This document shows, piece after piece, positions 50,130 through 59,137 of a DNA stretch of 64,000 nucleotides. A program made the position numbers and the translations under genes. The notes beneath the pieces are model-generated. The model was not told the DNA's origin, ran no database searches, and saw nothing but the letters and a program-made list of their open reading frames with translations. The DNA comes from Nitrospira sp. Lineage in GTDB: Bacteria > Nitrospirota > Nitrospiria > Nitrospirales > Nitrospiraceae. Where the stretch lies: NCBI GenBank assembly GCA_016715825.1, contig JADJXO010000001.1, positions 495,001 to 559,000 of the forward strand. Reading direction: 5' to 3'. Position 1 is the stretch's first letter. Each line of letters starts with the position of its first letter.

Positions 50130-51329
50130 TTACTTCATCGCCTTGTCGATGTGATCGCAGACATGACTGGAAAATGGAATTGAACAGGTAAACGCCGGCG
50201 ACACGGCGTTCAAGACATGCATGGAGCGATCGTTGCCCTCCAAGACGAAATCCATTTCAAGCTTCCTCTTTGTGATGTCGAGAAGCTGAGCCCTGATTCC
50301 TGGCCTTCCCCATGTTTGGTAGTTCCGCTCGTCCACTCCTTCCGCGAGGACCGATGCCAGTGAGACCATTCTGCTCCGAGAGTATTTGGCGATTTCCTCT
50401 ATCGCCAAACGTCTGAAGTCGAATCCTGCTCCTGTGAGGAGGCCGAGCCCACGACTTGCGACTTCAACCAACTCACCGACATTGAAATTGCTCATTCCCT
50501 CATAGTTTTCCCGCCAGAGAGCCGGAATGGCCGTCGGGCCGATCTTCGCCTTCCCGTCTGCTGTGATCGTGAAGTGAACGCCAAGAAACGGATTCCTGAG
50601 ATCCGGAACGGGATAGATGTTGGTGCGAATTGCGCCGGGTGGCTCATCGGAGTAAAGGTAGAGGCCTTTGAACGGCAGAATCCGATATTTTTCCGAGAAT
50701 CCAAAGTCCATGGCAATCTTATCCGCGTAGAGGCCTGCGGCGTTCACAACATAGCCTGCTTCAATGGTGTCATGGTTTGTGCGGACTGCGCTGTTCAGGC
50801 GCCCTCGATAGGCGGTACCGCACTGAATGGTGACGCCTTCTCGGGTTGCATCCTGTTGCATGGCCTCGATGACGTGAAGGGGTTTCACCGTTGAGGTGCG
50901 AGGTGAGAACAATGCCCGTTGGTACGTTTTGACCCGAGGTTCAATGGACTTGGCCTCTCGGTCTGTCATGGCCTGCAGTTCGATACCATTGATCTGACCT
51001 CGTCGCAGTAGTTCATCGAGCGCCGGTAAATCGGTGGCATCCTTGGCCACGACGAGTTTGCCGCATTTATTCAGGGGAATGCGTTTCTCCTCGCAGTAGG
51101 CTGTGAGCCGTTCGCTGCCGAGCCGCGTAAACTTCGCCTTCAGGCTGTCCGGCGAATAATAGAAGCCCGCGTGGAGCACTCCGCTGTTTCGGCCACTCGC
51201 ATGGGCGCCGCAGGAGGGCTCCTTTTCGATCAACAACACGCGTGCGTCGCTACGGCGTCGGCGCAGCTCTCGAGCGATGCTCAAGCCGATGACTCCACCG
51301 CCGATGACGAGGAAATCGCAGGTTTGCAT
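50130..51329 (-). CDS. lhgO: L-2-hydroxyglutarate oxidase-like FAD protein
   Basis: 399 residues. FAD-dependent DAO-family oxidase with dinucleotide motif FLVIGGGVIGLSIARELRRR at the N-terminus, the HASGRNSGVLHAGFYY block typical of LhgO/L2HGDH, YVVNAAGLYAD and a C-terminal KIGPTAIPAL. It should oxidise L-2-hydroxyglutarate, a side product of 2-oxoglutarate reduction, to 2-oxoglutarate and feed electrons to quinone. It converges with the pyr operon end and follows bioA by 35 nt in the same direction; a functional link to biotin synthesis is not apparent. Confidence 0.9.
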   Translation of the reverse strand: MQTCDFLVIGGGVIGLSIARELRRRRSDARVLLIEKEPSCGAHASGRNSGVLHAGFYYSPDSLKAKFTRLGSERLTAYCEEKRIPLNKCGKLVVAKDATDLPALDELLRRGQINGIELQAMTDREAKSIEPRVKTYQRALFSPRTSTVKPLHVIEAMQQDATREGVTIQCGTAYRGRLNSAVRTNHDTIEAGYVVNAAGLYADKIAMDFGFSEKYRILPFKGLYLYSDEPPGAIRTNIYPVPDLRNPFLGVHFTITADGKAKIGPTAIPALWRENYEGMSNFNVGELVEVASRGLGLLTGAGFDFRRLAIEEIAKYSRSRMVSLASVLAEGVDERNYQTWGRPGIRAQLLDITKRKLEMDFVLEGNDRSMHVLNAVSPAFTCSIPFSSHVCDHIDKAMK

Positions 51330-51364
51330 AGAATAGGTCTGTCCGTAAGGAATGCGATTGAGAG

Positions 51365-52732
51365 TTAGTCGATCTGCAGAGTCTCTATGGATTCCTTGAG
51401 GATTTCCATCATTTTCTTCAGCTCGTCGACGGTTGTCGAGAGCGGTGGCATAAGCACAAGCACGTTCCCGATCGGTCTGAGAATCAGCCCCTTGGACCGG
51501 GCGATCGTTGCCACGCGATGACCAGCTTTGACCCGAAACGGATAAGGTTCTTTCGTCGTCCGGTCGCAGACCAATTCGATACCAGCCATGAATCCGGCTT
51601 GACGGATATCTCCGACATGCGGCAGGTCTTGGAAAGGCCGGAGCAGTCGCGCCAATAGCTTGATCTTGGGTTGTAACCGTACCAACGTCTTCTCATTTTG
51701 GAAGACCTCGAGATTGGCGAGCGCCAAGGCGCAGCCGAGCGGATTGCCGGTGAAGCTGTGGCCGTGGAAGAAGGTCTTGAACTCGTCGTATCTCCCTAGA
51801 AAGCCCTGGTAGATTTCATCAGTCGCCAAGGTAGCTGCCAGCGGCATATAGCCACCCGTGAGTCCTTTGCTGATGGCCATGAGGTCCGGCGTAACCTGTT
51901 CGTGCTGGCAGGCAAACATTTTGCCTGTTCTTCCGAACCCGGTTGCGACTTCATCGGCAATCAAGAGCACGTCGAATTGTGTGCAGAGGTCTCGGATTCG
52001 CTTGAGATATCCTGCTGGGTGACGAATCGTACCCGCGGCTGCTTGCATCATTGGCTCGATGATGAAACCGGCGAGGTCACGATGACGCGCTTTTAGAATC
52101 TGTTCGATCGGGTCGATGCAGGCCATCTTGCACGTCGGGTAGGTGAGGTGGAGCGGACAGCGGTAACAATGTGGCGGTTCCGCTTCAAGGGTGGGAAAGA
52201 GCAGCGGTTTGAAGCGAGAATGGAAGAGGTCGATGTTGCCGACGCTGACGGCCCCGATCGTATCTCCATGATAGGCGAGTTTCAGGTGGAGAAATGTGTT
52301 CTTTGGCCCCGCTTCAGGATGTCGCTGCTGCCAGTACTGGACAGCCATCTTCAATGCGATTTCGACCGCCGTCGAGCCGTTGTCGGAATAGAAGACACGG
52401 GTGAGTCCCTTCGGAGCAATTCGAATCAGCTCTCGCGCCAGTTCGATGGCTGGTGGGTTGGAAAGACCTAGGAAGGTTGAGTGGGCGATTTTGTCGAGTT
52501 GCGTCTTGAGTGCACGATCAAGAACCGGATGTCGATGCCCGTGCAGATTCACCCAGATGGACGAGGTGCCGTCGAGATACTTCTTCCCTTCCGTATCAAT
52601 CAGGTAGGAACCCTTTCCACGCTCAATAATGAGTGGCTCATCCTGCTCCCACTCCTGCATCTGGGTAAACGGATGCCAGAGGTATCGATGGTCCCAGTTG
52701 ATCAGCTGACGCGTTGAGGGTGGTCGTGCCAT
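51365..52732 (-). CDS. bioA: Adenosylmethionine-8-amino-7-oxononanoate aminotransferase
   Basis: 455 residues. Class III PLP-dependent aminotransferase that makes diaminopelargonic acid for biotin, using SAM as amino donor. The N-terminal DHRYLWHPFTQMQEWEQD is the BioA signature. Further marks are SSIWVNLHGHRHP, YSDNGSTAVEIALKM and ADEVATGFGRTG. The PLP lysine is in MAISKGLTGGYMPL. A cysteine-rich insert (CYRCPLHLTYPTCKMAC) near residue 200 is found in several BioA sequences of this type. No other bio genes are adjacent. Divergent from lepA. Confidence 0.95.
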   Translation of the reverse strand: MARPPSTRQLINWDHRYLWHPFTQMQEWEQDEPLIIERGKGSYLIDTEGKKYLDGTSSIWVNLHGHRHPVLDRALKTQLDKIAHSTFLGLSNPPAIELARELIRIAPKGLTRVFYSDNGSTAVEIALKMAVQYWQQRHPEAGPKNTFLHLKLAYHGDTIGAVSVGNIDLFHSRFKPLLFPTLEAEPPHCYRCPLHLTYPTCKMACIDPIEQILKARHRDLAGFIIEPMMQAAAGTIRHPAGYLKRIRDLCTQFDVLLIADEVATGFGRTGKMFACQHEQVTPDLMAISKGLTGGYMPLAATLATDEIYQGFLGRYDEFKTFFHGHSFTGNPLGCALALANLEVFQNEKTLVRLQPKIKLLARLLRPFQDLPHVGDIRQAGFMAGIELVCDRTTKEPYPFRVKAGHRVATIARSKGLILRPIGNVLVLMPPLSTTVDELKKMMEILKESIETLQID

Positions 52733-52879
52733 GATGCTTCAATCTTGATCATGCAGCACCATACCATGCGGTTCTCCATCGCGAATCGAGGCAGCGCTCC
52801 TACACGTCGGCAGAGTGAAGATCGCGTGACGAGACAATCAGTCTGGTGCGGGGCGTGATTATAAGGGTGGGTGATGTCT

Positions 52880-52908
52880 TTGACAACCTCCAAAGCAGTT
52901 ACTATAAT
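52880..52908 (+). promoter_or_regulatory. Perfect consensus sigma-70 promoter before lepA
   Basis: TTGACA at 52880-52885 and TATAAT at 52903-52908 with a 17-nt spacer, both hexamers identical to consensus. The expected start is near 52915, about 23 nt before the lepA start codon. It should drive a strong constitutive transcript of the lepA-lepB-LPS gene run. Confidence 0.9.
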
Positions 52909-52937
52909 GAACCGATTTTTTACTCATGGACTAGGAT

Positions 52938-54737
52938 TTGCAAAGCCTTATACGCAACTTTTCCATAATCGCTCATATCGATCACGGCAAATCAACCCTC
53001 GCTGACCGGTTCCTAGAAGCTACTGGCGCAGTCACTGCACGAGAGGCGAAAGAGCAGATCCTCGATGCCATGGACCTCGAGCGGGAACGTGGCATTACGA
53101 TCAAAGCCCACGCAGTGGCCATCAAGTACCGGGCAGAGGATGGAAAGACGTATGCCTTGCATTTGATCGATACGCCGGGGCATGTCGATTTCACGTATGA
53201 AGTCTCACGGAGCCTCGCGGCTTGCGAGGGGGCACTGTTGCTCGTTGATGCGACGCAGGGCGTGCAGGCGCAGACCATTGCCAATGTGAATTTGGCGATG
53301 GCCAATAACCTCACGATTATTCCCGTGATCAATAAGATTGATTTGGCCAGTGCGGATGTCGAAAGCACCAAACATTCGATCTCCGAGGTGCTCCAACTCG
53401 AAGCCGACGAGGCGCTCCCCATCAGTGCGAAGGAAGGGAAAGGGGTGCCGGCAGTCTTGGAAGCGATCATCGCCCGGGTTCCTCCTCCTTCCGGTGATCC
53501 GCAAGCTCCGCTCAAAGCGCTTATTTTCGATTCTTGGTTTGATAATTATCAAGGTGTGATTGTCCTCGCGCGGCTGGTAGATGGATCGATCAGGCCCGGC
53601 ATGAAGATCAAAGTCATGTCCAACAACCGGACGTTTGAAGTTATGGAAGTCGGCCAGTTCACCCCCAAACGGACCAAGAAGGCCGAATTGCTGACCGGTG
53701 AAGTCGGCTACCTGTGCGCCAATATGCGGGAAGTGGCCGATGTCAAGATCGGTGATACCCTGACGGATACCGTCACACCGACCGCTGCGCCGTTTCCGGG
53801 GTACAAAGACGTCAAACCGTTGGTCTTTTGCGGTCTGTATTCCACGGACACCGCGAAGTACGAGGACCTTCGGGATGCCTTGGTCAAACTTCGATTGAAC
53901 GATTCGTCGTTTGCATACGAGCCTGAAACCTCCCTTGCCCTGGGATTTGGGTTCCGCTGTGGGTTCCTGGGCTTGTTGCATATGGAGATCATTCAGGAGC
54001 GGTTGGAGCGAGAGTATGGGTTGACTCTGATTACCACCGCTCCGACCGTGGTGTACCATGTCACCACTACCAAGGGTGAGGTGTTGCAGATCGACAACCC
54101 GGCGGAATTGCCCCCTCCTAACAATATCACCACGTTCGAAGAGCCGTTCATTTTGGCGACGGTCATTACGCCCGAGCGATACATGGGGGCCATCCTGCAG
54201 CTGTGCCAGGAACGGAGAGGCATTCAGCGAAGCCTCCAGTTTCTTGATCCCACCCGAGTGATGATCAGTTACGAACTGCCGTTAAACGAAGTGATTCTTG
54301 ATTTTTACGACAAGCTGAAATCCAGAACGCAGGGCTATGCCTCGCTCGATTATGAATTGCTCGGATACCGCGAATCCGATTTAGTGAAGATCGATATCTT
54401 GCTCAACGGCGAGGCGGTGGATGCGCTGTCGTTCATCACGCATCATGAGCGTGCGTACCATCGCGGTCGTCAAATGGCGGAAAAGATGAAAGAGCTGATT
54501 CCGCGGCAAATGTTCGAAATCGCGATTCAGGCGGCCATCGGTAACAAGATCATTGCGCGCGAGACCATCGGCGCGATGAAGAAGAACGTCACGGCCAAAT
54601 GCTACGGCGGTGATATCACGCGGAAACGCAAATTGCTGGAAAAGCAAAAAGAAGGGAAGAAACGGATGAAAGCGGTCGGCAGCGTGGAAGTTCCCCAAGA
54701 AGCGTTCTTAGCGATTTTAAAGGTCGGAGACGAATGA
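52938..54737 (+). CDS. lepA: Elongation factor 4 (LepA)
   Basis: 599 residues, normal length. LepA is a ribosome-bound GTPase that back-translocates or aids initiation. GTPase motifs AHIDHGKSTLADR (G1), RERGITIKAHAV (G2), IDTPGHVDFTYE (G3) and NKIDLASAD (G4) are all present, and the family-specific C-terminal domain ends KKNVTAKCYGGDITRKRKLLEKQKEGKK. The start is a TTG, as the only upstream ATG (52926) meets a stop after two codons. The stop overlaps lepB by 4 nt. Confidence 0.97.
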   Translation: MQSLIRNFSIIAHIDHGKSTLADRFLEATGAVTAREAKEQILDAMDLERERGITIKAHAVAIKYRAEDGKTYALHLIDTPGHVDFTYEVSRSLAACEGALLLVDATQGVQAQTIANVNLAMANNLTIIPVINKIDLASADVESTKHSISEVLQLEADEALPISAKEGKGVPAVLEAIIARVPPPSGDPQAPLKALIFDSWFDNYQGVIVLARLVDGSIRPGMKIKVMSNNRTFEVMEVGQFTPKRTKKAELLTGEVGYLCANMREVADVKIGDTLTDTVTPTAAPFPGYKDVKPLVFCGLYSTDTAKYEDLRDALVKLRLNDSSFAYEPETSLALGFGFRCGFLGLLHMEIIQERLEREYGLTLITTAPTVVYHVTTTKGEVLQIDNPAELPPPNNITTFEEPFILATVITPERYMGAILQLCQERRGIQRSLQFLDPTRVMISYELPLNEVILDFYDKLKSRTQGYASLDYELLGYRESDLVKIDILLNGEAVDALSFITHHERAYHRGRQMAEKMKELIPRQMFEIAIQAAIGNKIIARETIGAMKKNVTAKCYGGDITRKRKLLEKQKEGKKRMKAVGSVEVPQEAFLAILKVGDE

Positions 54738-55504
54738 GCCTTGATCAGAACCCTAGAAATGCAGATAAATTGTCAGGTTCTCCACGTGTCGGGGATCCCG
54801 CCTCAATTTCCGGGGCTAAGGTGACGGAGAACGCGGACCAATCAGGACGGAAGTCCATCGTTCGGGAGTATGCCGAAGCGATCATCGTAGCCATGTTGCT
54901 CGCCTTCGCCATCCGCGTCTTTGTGGTGCAAGCGTTCAAGATTCCGTCGGGTTCGATGATTCCCACGCTGCAGATCGGAGATCACATATTGGTCAGCAAA
55001 CTGTCCTACGGTCTCCAGTGGCCGACGGATTGCAAAATGCTCATGAGCTTTCCCCCGGTGAATTGCTACACCTCCACCACCGTGGTCACATTCGGCAAGC
55101 CGCAGCGTGGCGACATCGTCGTATTTCGTTTTCCGGAAGACGAAGAAAAGGACTTCATCAAGCGGATCGTGGGACTGCCTGGAGACACGATCCAGCTTCG
55201 GAACAAGGTCGTGCTCGTGAACGGCCAACCGCTCGACGATAAAGCCTTTACCCAACGAATCGACCCAGGAATTATCGAGAGTACCATCAACCCGCGTGAT
55301 AATTTTGGACCAGTGATGGTCCCTGAAGGATCGTATTTTGTCATGGGAGACAATCGCGACCAGAGTCTGGACAGCCGGTTCTGGGGCTATGTGCGAGAAG
55401 AAAAGATCCGCGGCAAGGCATTTCGGATCTATTGGTCCTGGAATGGTCAAGGGAATTGGACGGAGTGGGTTCGATGGGAACGATTCGGCAAAGCCATCCA
55501 GTAA
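54734..55504 (+). CDS. lepB: Signal peptidase I
   Basis: 256 residues. Leader peptidase with one membrane helix (AEAIIVAMLLAFAIRVFVVQAF, about 47-68), catalytic Ser in FKIPSGSMIPTLQ, catalytic Lys in DFIKRIVGLPGD and the GDNRDQSLDSRFWG box. The N-terminal 45 residues are a variable cytosolic tail. It removes signal peptides at the periplasmic face of the inner membrane. Start overlaps the lepA stop by 4 nt; its end is overlapped by hldA. Confidence 0.97.
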   Translation: MSLDQNPRNADKLSGSPRVGDPASISGAKVTENADQSGRKSIVREYAEAIIVAMLLAFAIRVFVVQAFKIPSGSMIPTLQIGDHILVSKLSYGLQWPTDCKMLMSFPPVNCYTSTTVVTFGKPQRGDIVVFRFPEDEEKDFIKRIVGLPGDTIQLRNKVVLVNGQPLDDKAFTQRIDPGIIESTINPRDNFGPVMVPEGSYFVMGDNRDQSLDSRFWGYVREEKIRGKAFRIYWSWNGQGNWTEWVRWERFGKAIQ

Positions 55505-56541
55505 AAAACGACACCGGCGCTTCGCGTCCGCATGGAGGTTCGAGTGAGGGGAGCGAGGCTCCCTCACCGAAGGCACTCCGCCTGCATCTGCAACGATTTC
55601 CCAAGGCGTCGGTCCTGGTTATCGGCGACCTGATCCTCGATCATTACGTCATGGGGAGGGTGAGCCGGATTTCTCCGGAAGCACCGGTCCCTGTGGTCCA
55701 CGTCGAATCCGAATCACTCCGACTCGGCGGGGCCGCCAACGTCTACAGCAATATCCTGGCGTTGGGTGGGAAGGCTCATCTGTGTGGTGTGATCGGGGCC
55801 GACCCAAGTGGAAAGCAATTGGTCGCGGAATTGGGGCACACCCGGGGATTGCTTGGTGGAATTGTGGTCGATCGGGAGCGACCGACCACGAGAAAAAGTC
55901 GAGTCATCGCGCATAACCAGCAGATCGTCCGGTATGACATCGAAGGTCGTAGCGAGTTGAAGGCGGTCCTGAGACAGAAGATTCTTCGGTATGTGGAATC
56001 GAGGATGCGGGAATTGTCCTGCATCGTCGTATCTGACTATGCCAAAGGCGTCGTCTCCTCGGTCTTAATGTCAGAAATCACGAGGCTTGCCGCGCTACGA
56101 AGGGTTCCGGTCATCGTGGATCCCAAGGTTGAGCATTTCAACTTCTATAAAGGTGTCACCGTCATCACGCCGAACCATCTGGAGGCCACGCAGGCATCGG
56201 GGATGCATGGAGACGACAACCAAACGATCAACGAAGCGGGAGCCATGATCCGTCAGCGATTGGGGTGTCAGTCGGTTCTGATCACGCGCGGTGAAAAAGG
56301 CATGAGTCTGTACGGCGGTGATGGCGCGTCCTGGCATCTGCCGACCAAGGCCAGGCAGGTCTACGACGTCACTGGTGCCGGAGATACCGTCATCGGAACG
56401 CTTGCGTTGGCCCTTGGGGCTGGTGCCGATATCAAAACCGGGGCGATCATGGCCAACTATGCGGCCGGCATCGTGGTGGGGATGGTCGGTACGGCGACCG
56501 TTTTGCCGAAACAATTATCCGAGGCCTTTGGGGATGAATAA
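55474..56541 (+). CDS. hldA: D-glycero-beta-D-manno-heptose-7-phosphate kinase
   Basis: 355 residues from ATG at 55474, preceded by GGAG and overlapping lepB by 31 nt; the longer TTG frame is less likely. PfkB-family sugar kinase of the RfaE1/HldE-N type: VLVIGDLILDHYVMGRVSRISPEAPVPVV at the start, RLGGAANVYSNILALGG, and the PfkB signature DVTGAGDTVIGTLALALGAG. It phosphorylates heptose 7-phosphate at C1 for LPS inner core. Unlike E. coli HldE there is no fused adenylyltransferase domain, so a separate HldC should exist elsewhere. Confidence 0.93.
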   Translation: MGTIRQSHPVKNDTGASRPHGGSSEGSEAPSPKALRLHLQRFPKASVLVIGDLILDHYVMGRVSRISPEAPVPVVHVESESLRLGGAANVYSNILALGGKAHLCGVIGADPSGKQLVAELGHTRGLLGGIVVDRERPTTRKSRVIAHNQQIVRYDIEGRSELKAVLRQKILRYVESRMRELSCIVVSDYAKGVVSSVLMSEITRLAALRRVPVIVDPKVEHFNFYKGVTVITPNHLEATQASGMHGDDNQTINEAGAMIRQRLGCQSVLITRGEKGMSLYGGDGASWHLPTKARQVYDVTGAGDTVIGTLALALGAGADIKTGAIMANYAAGIVVGMVGTATVLPKQLSEAFGDE

Positions 56542-57331
56542 GTCTTCACGATCGGTCACGGTTGTGATTCCTGCGCGGTATGGTTCCTCACGATTTCCAG
56601 GGAAGCCGCTTGTCGAACTGAACGGCAAACCGATGATTCAGCATGTCTATGAACGGGCGGTGGCTTGCCGTGCGGCGTCAGACGTGTTGGTGGCGACCGA
56701 TGATGAGCGGATCAAACAGGCGGTCGAACGGTTTGGCGGTCGAGCGATGCTCGTCACGGGCGAGTACCGGACCGGGACAGACCGGGTCGCTGCGGTGGCT
56801 CGCATGTTTACCGGCGACTGCTTTGTCGATTTACAGGGCGACGAAATTCCGCTGAATCCAGAGTTGCTGACCGATCTTATCGAGCCGTTTTGTGAAAGCG
56901 GCGCGAGTATGGGGACGCTCAAACGGGTGATGGATCCGACGGAAGATCTGCTCCATCCTGCTGTGGTCAAAGTAGTGACCGATACCAAAGGCGATGCCCT
57001 GTATTTTTCACGAGCTCCAATCCCATTCGTCCGAGATGATCCGAGCAGGCAGGTAGTCGGAGGACTTCATTATATTCATCTGGGGCTGTACATCTATACG
57101 AAAGAGACCCTGCTTCGATTGGCAGCGTTGCCGACGAGCCGCTTGGAGGATGCTGAAAAGCTGGAACAGCTCCGTGCGTTGGACCATGGGATTCGCATCC
57201 GCGTATGGGAAACGAAGCATGCCTCGTTGCGGGTCGATCAACCTGAAGATGTCCCCGGCGTCGAGGAGCAACTGCGGGAGTTTGAGGCAGTCAAGCGTGA
57301 ATTGCAGAACAGCAAGGTGTTTTTTAAGTAA
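56534..57331 (+). CDS. kdsB: 3-deoxy-manno-octulosonate cytidylyltransferase
   Basis: 265 residues from ATG at 56534, which overlaps the hldA stop by 8 nt. KdsB activates KDO with CTP to CMP-KDO for LPS. Motifs are VIPARYGSSRFPGKPL, VATDDERI, VDLQGDEIPLNPELL and YFSRAPIPF. C-terminal DQPEDVPGVEEQL is typical. It is slightly longer than the E. coli enzyme by a basic tail. pyrG, which supplies CTP, follows 56 nt later. Confidence 0.97.
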   Translation: MNKSSRSVTVVIPARYGSSRFPGKPLVELNGKPMIQHVYERAVACRAASDVLVATDDERIKQAVERFGGRAMLVTGEYRTGTDRVAAVARMFTGDCFVDLQGDEIPLNPELLTDLIEPFCESGASMGTLKRVMDPTEDLLHPAVVKVVTDTKGDALYFSRAPIPFVRDDPSRQVVGGLHYIHLGLYIYTKETLLRLAALPTSRLEDAEKLEQLRALDHGIRIRVWETKHASLRVDQPEDVPGVEEQLREFEAVKRELQNSKVFFK

Positions 57332-57387
57332 GTCGCACAGATCCAGTTCGGATCGGATCGAGCTGATGGCCATCAACGAGGGCAATC

Positions 57388-58989
57388 ATGAGTAAATTCA
57401 TTTTTGTGACCGGGGGTGTGGTCTCGTCACTCGGGAAAGGCCTGGCCTCGGCCTCCATCGGAAACCTGCTGGAGAGCCGGGGGTTGAAGATCACCTTCCT
57501 GAAACTGGATCCGTACATTAACGTCGATCCCGGGACGATGAATCCCTATCAACATGGGGAAGTCTATGTCACGGACGATGGCGCTGAGACGGATCTGGAC
57601 CTCGGGCATTACGAACGGTTCACGAGCTTGTCGTTGACCAAGGAGAGCAATTACACGACCGGTCGGATTTATCACTCCGTGATCACGAAGGAGCGGCGCG
57701 GTGATTATCTTGGGGGAACGGTGCAAGTCGTGCCGCATGTGACGGATGAGATCAAGCAGACGATCATGCGTATCTCGAAGGGGATCGACGTCACGATCGT
57801 CGAAATCGGCGGCACGGTCGGTGATATTGAAAGCTTACCGTTTCTCGAAGCCATCCGGCAGATGCCGTACGATGTGGGCCGCGACAACGTGTTGTATGTC
57901 CATCTGACCTTAGTGCCATACATCGGAACGGCAGGTGAGCTAAAAACGAAGCCGACACAACATTCGGTCAATAAGTTGCGTGAGATTGGGATTCAACCCA
58001 ATATTCTGCTGTGTCGAACCGACCGCTACATTCCACCGGAACTCAAGGGCAAAATCGCCATGTTCTGTAACGTGGACAAGGATGCCGTCATTACTGCGAA
58101 AGACGTCGAGACCATCTACGAGGTGCCGATCGTGTTTCGAAAGGAGGGATTGGACGAATTGATCGTCCGTCAGCTCCATATGGAAACCGGCCAGCCTAAT
58201 CTTCGCGAGTGGGATGCGATGGTTCAGAAGATCAAGCGGCCCAAGCATGAAATCTCCGTAGCCTTGGTGGGGAAATATGTGGGGCTGAAGGAATGCTACA
58301 AGAGCTTGGGAGAAGCCCTGGTCCATGGCGGAATCGACCATGAAACGAAGGTTCATATCAGTTGGATCGAATCAGAAGACATCGAACGCCAAGGGACCGA
58401 ACGTATCTTGCGCGAGGCGGACGGCATCCTGATTCCGGGCGGGTTCGGGAACAGAGGAATCGAGGGAAAGGTCACCACGATCACGTATGCGCGGGAACGT
58501 CAGGTGCCGTTTCTCGGTCTGTGTTTGGGCATGCAATGCGCCGCAATCGAGTTTGCGCGGAATGTGGCCGGGTTGGCCGACGCCAACAGCGCCGAGTTCG
58601 ACGAGCGATCGCCACATCCCGTCATTCATCTCATGCCCGATCAACATGCCGTGAGTGATAAAGGCGGGACCATGCGCCTCGGTTCGTATCTCTGTAAACT
58701 GGGGGAGGGGACGCTGGCGCAGAAGATGTACGGAGTGGGTGAAGTCCGTGAGCGCCATCGTCATCGGTATGAGTTCAACAACGCCTATCGTGAACAACTG
58801 ACCGCCAAGGGACTGGTCCTGAGCGGGCTGTCTCCGGATGGTCGCCTTGTCGAGATCATCGAGTTGAAGAATCATCCCTGGTTTTTGGGCACCCAGTTCC
58901 ATCCGGAGTATCGTTCCCGTCCGCACCACCCACATCCGCTCTTCAGCGGGTTTGTGGGAGCGGCGTTGCGACGAAAGCTTGGGCATTAG
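57388..58989 (+). CDS. pyrG: CTP synthase
   Basis: 533 residues. PyrG aminates UTP to CTP using glutamine. The synthase domain begins FIFVTGGVVSSLGKGLASASIG and has LKLDPYINVDPGTMNPYQHGEV. The glutaminase domain has the nucleophile Cys in FLGLCLGMQCA and the His/Glu in FHPEYRSRP. Full length. Placed between kdsB and kdsA, where CTP is used to make CMP-KDO; this kdsB-pyrG-kdsA order is seen in other diderm bacteria. It does not lie in the PyrR-controlled operon. Confidence 0.98.
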   Translation: MSKFIFVTGGVVSSLGKGLASASIGNLLESRGLKITFLKLDPYINVDPGTMNPYQHGEVYVTDDGAETDLDLGHYERFTSLSLTKESNYTTGRIYHSVITKERRGDYLGGTVQVVPHVTDEIKQTIMRISKGIDVTIVEIGGTVGDIESLPFLEAIRQMPYDVGRDNVLYVHLTLVPYIGTAGELKTKPTQHSVNKLREIGIQPNILLCRTDRYIPPELKGKIAMFCNVDKDAVITAKDVETIYEVPIVFRKEGLDELIVRQLHMETGQPNLREWDAMVQKIKRPKHEISVALVGKYVGLKECYKSLGEALVHGGIDHETKVHISWIESEDIERQGTERILREADGILIPGGFGNRGIEGKVTTITYARERQVPFLGLCLGMQCAAIEFARNVAGLADANSAEFDERSPHPVIHLMPDQHAVSDKGGTMRLGSYLCKLGEGTLAQKMYGVGEVRERHRHRYEFNNAYREQLTAKGLVLSGLSPDGRLVEIIELKNHPWFLGTQFHPEYRSRPHHPHPLFSGFVGAALRRKLGH

Positions 58990-58993
58990 GGCG

Positions 58994-59115
58994 AGATGCT
59001 GAAACCGACCTCCAACTGCGTTCTCGGCTTATCAAAATCCTCAACGTACCCCAGAGGGTACGCCTCCGGTTTTGATTCGCCTGCGGCCTTGTTGGAATGC
59101 CGGTGTGATCATCCC
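58994..59115. mobile_element. MITE-like inverted-repeat element, copy 1
   Basis: About 122 nt between pyrG and kdsA. The ends are imperfect inverted repeats (AGATGCTGAAACCGAC at the left against GGATGATCACACCGGC as reverse complement of the right end, 11 of 16 identical). The centre is a perfect 7-bp palindrome CGTACCC-CAGA-GGGTACG at 59045-59062. The left half is homologous to the element at 61578 (29 of 40 bases between 59013-59052 and 61598-61637). No coding capacity. It is an old, diverged copy and now forms part of the kdsA leader. Confidence 0.6.
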
Positions 59116-59137
59116 GCGTGAAGAACGGCGAAACGTT

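Noticed and set aside
59072..59137. TTG start extending kdsA
   Set aside because: It lies in the repeat element and adds residues absent from KdsA proteins.
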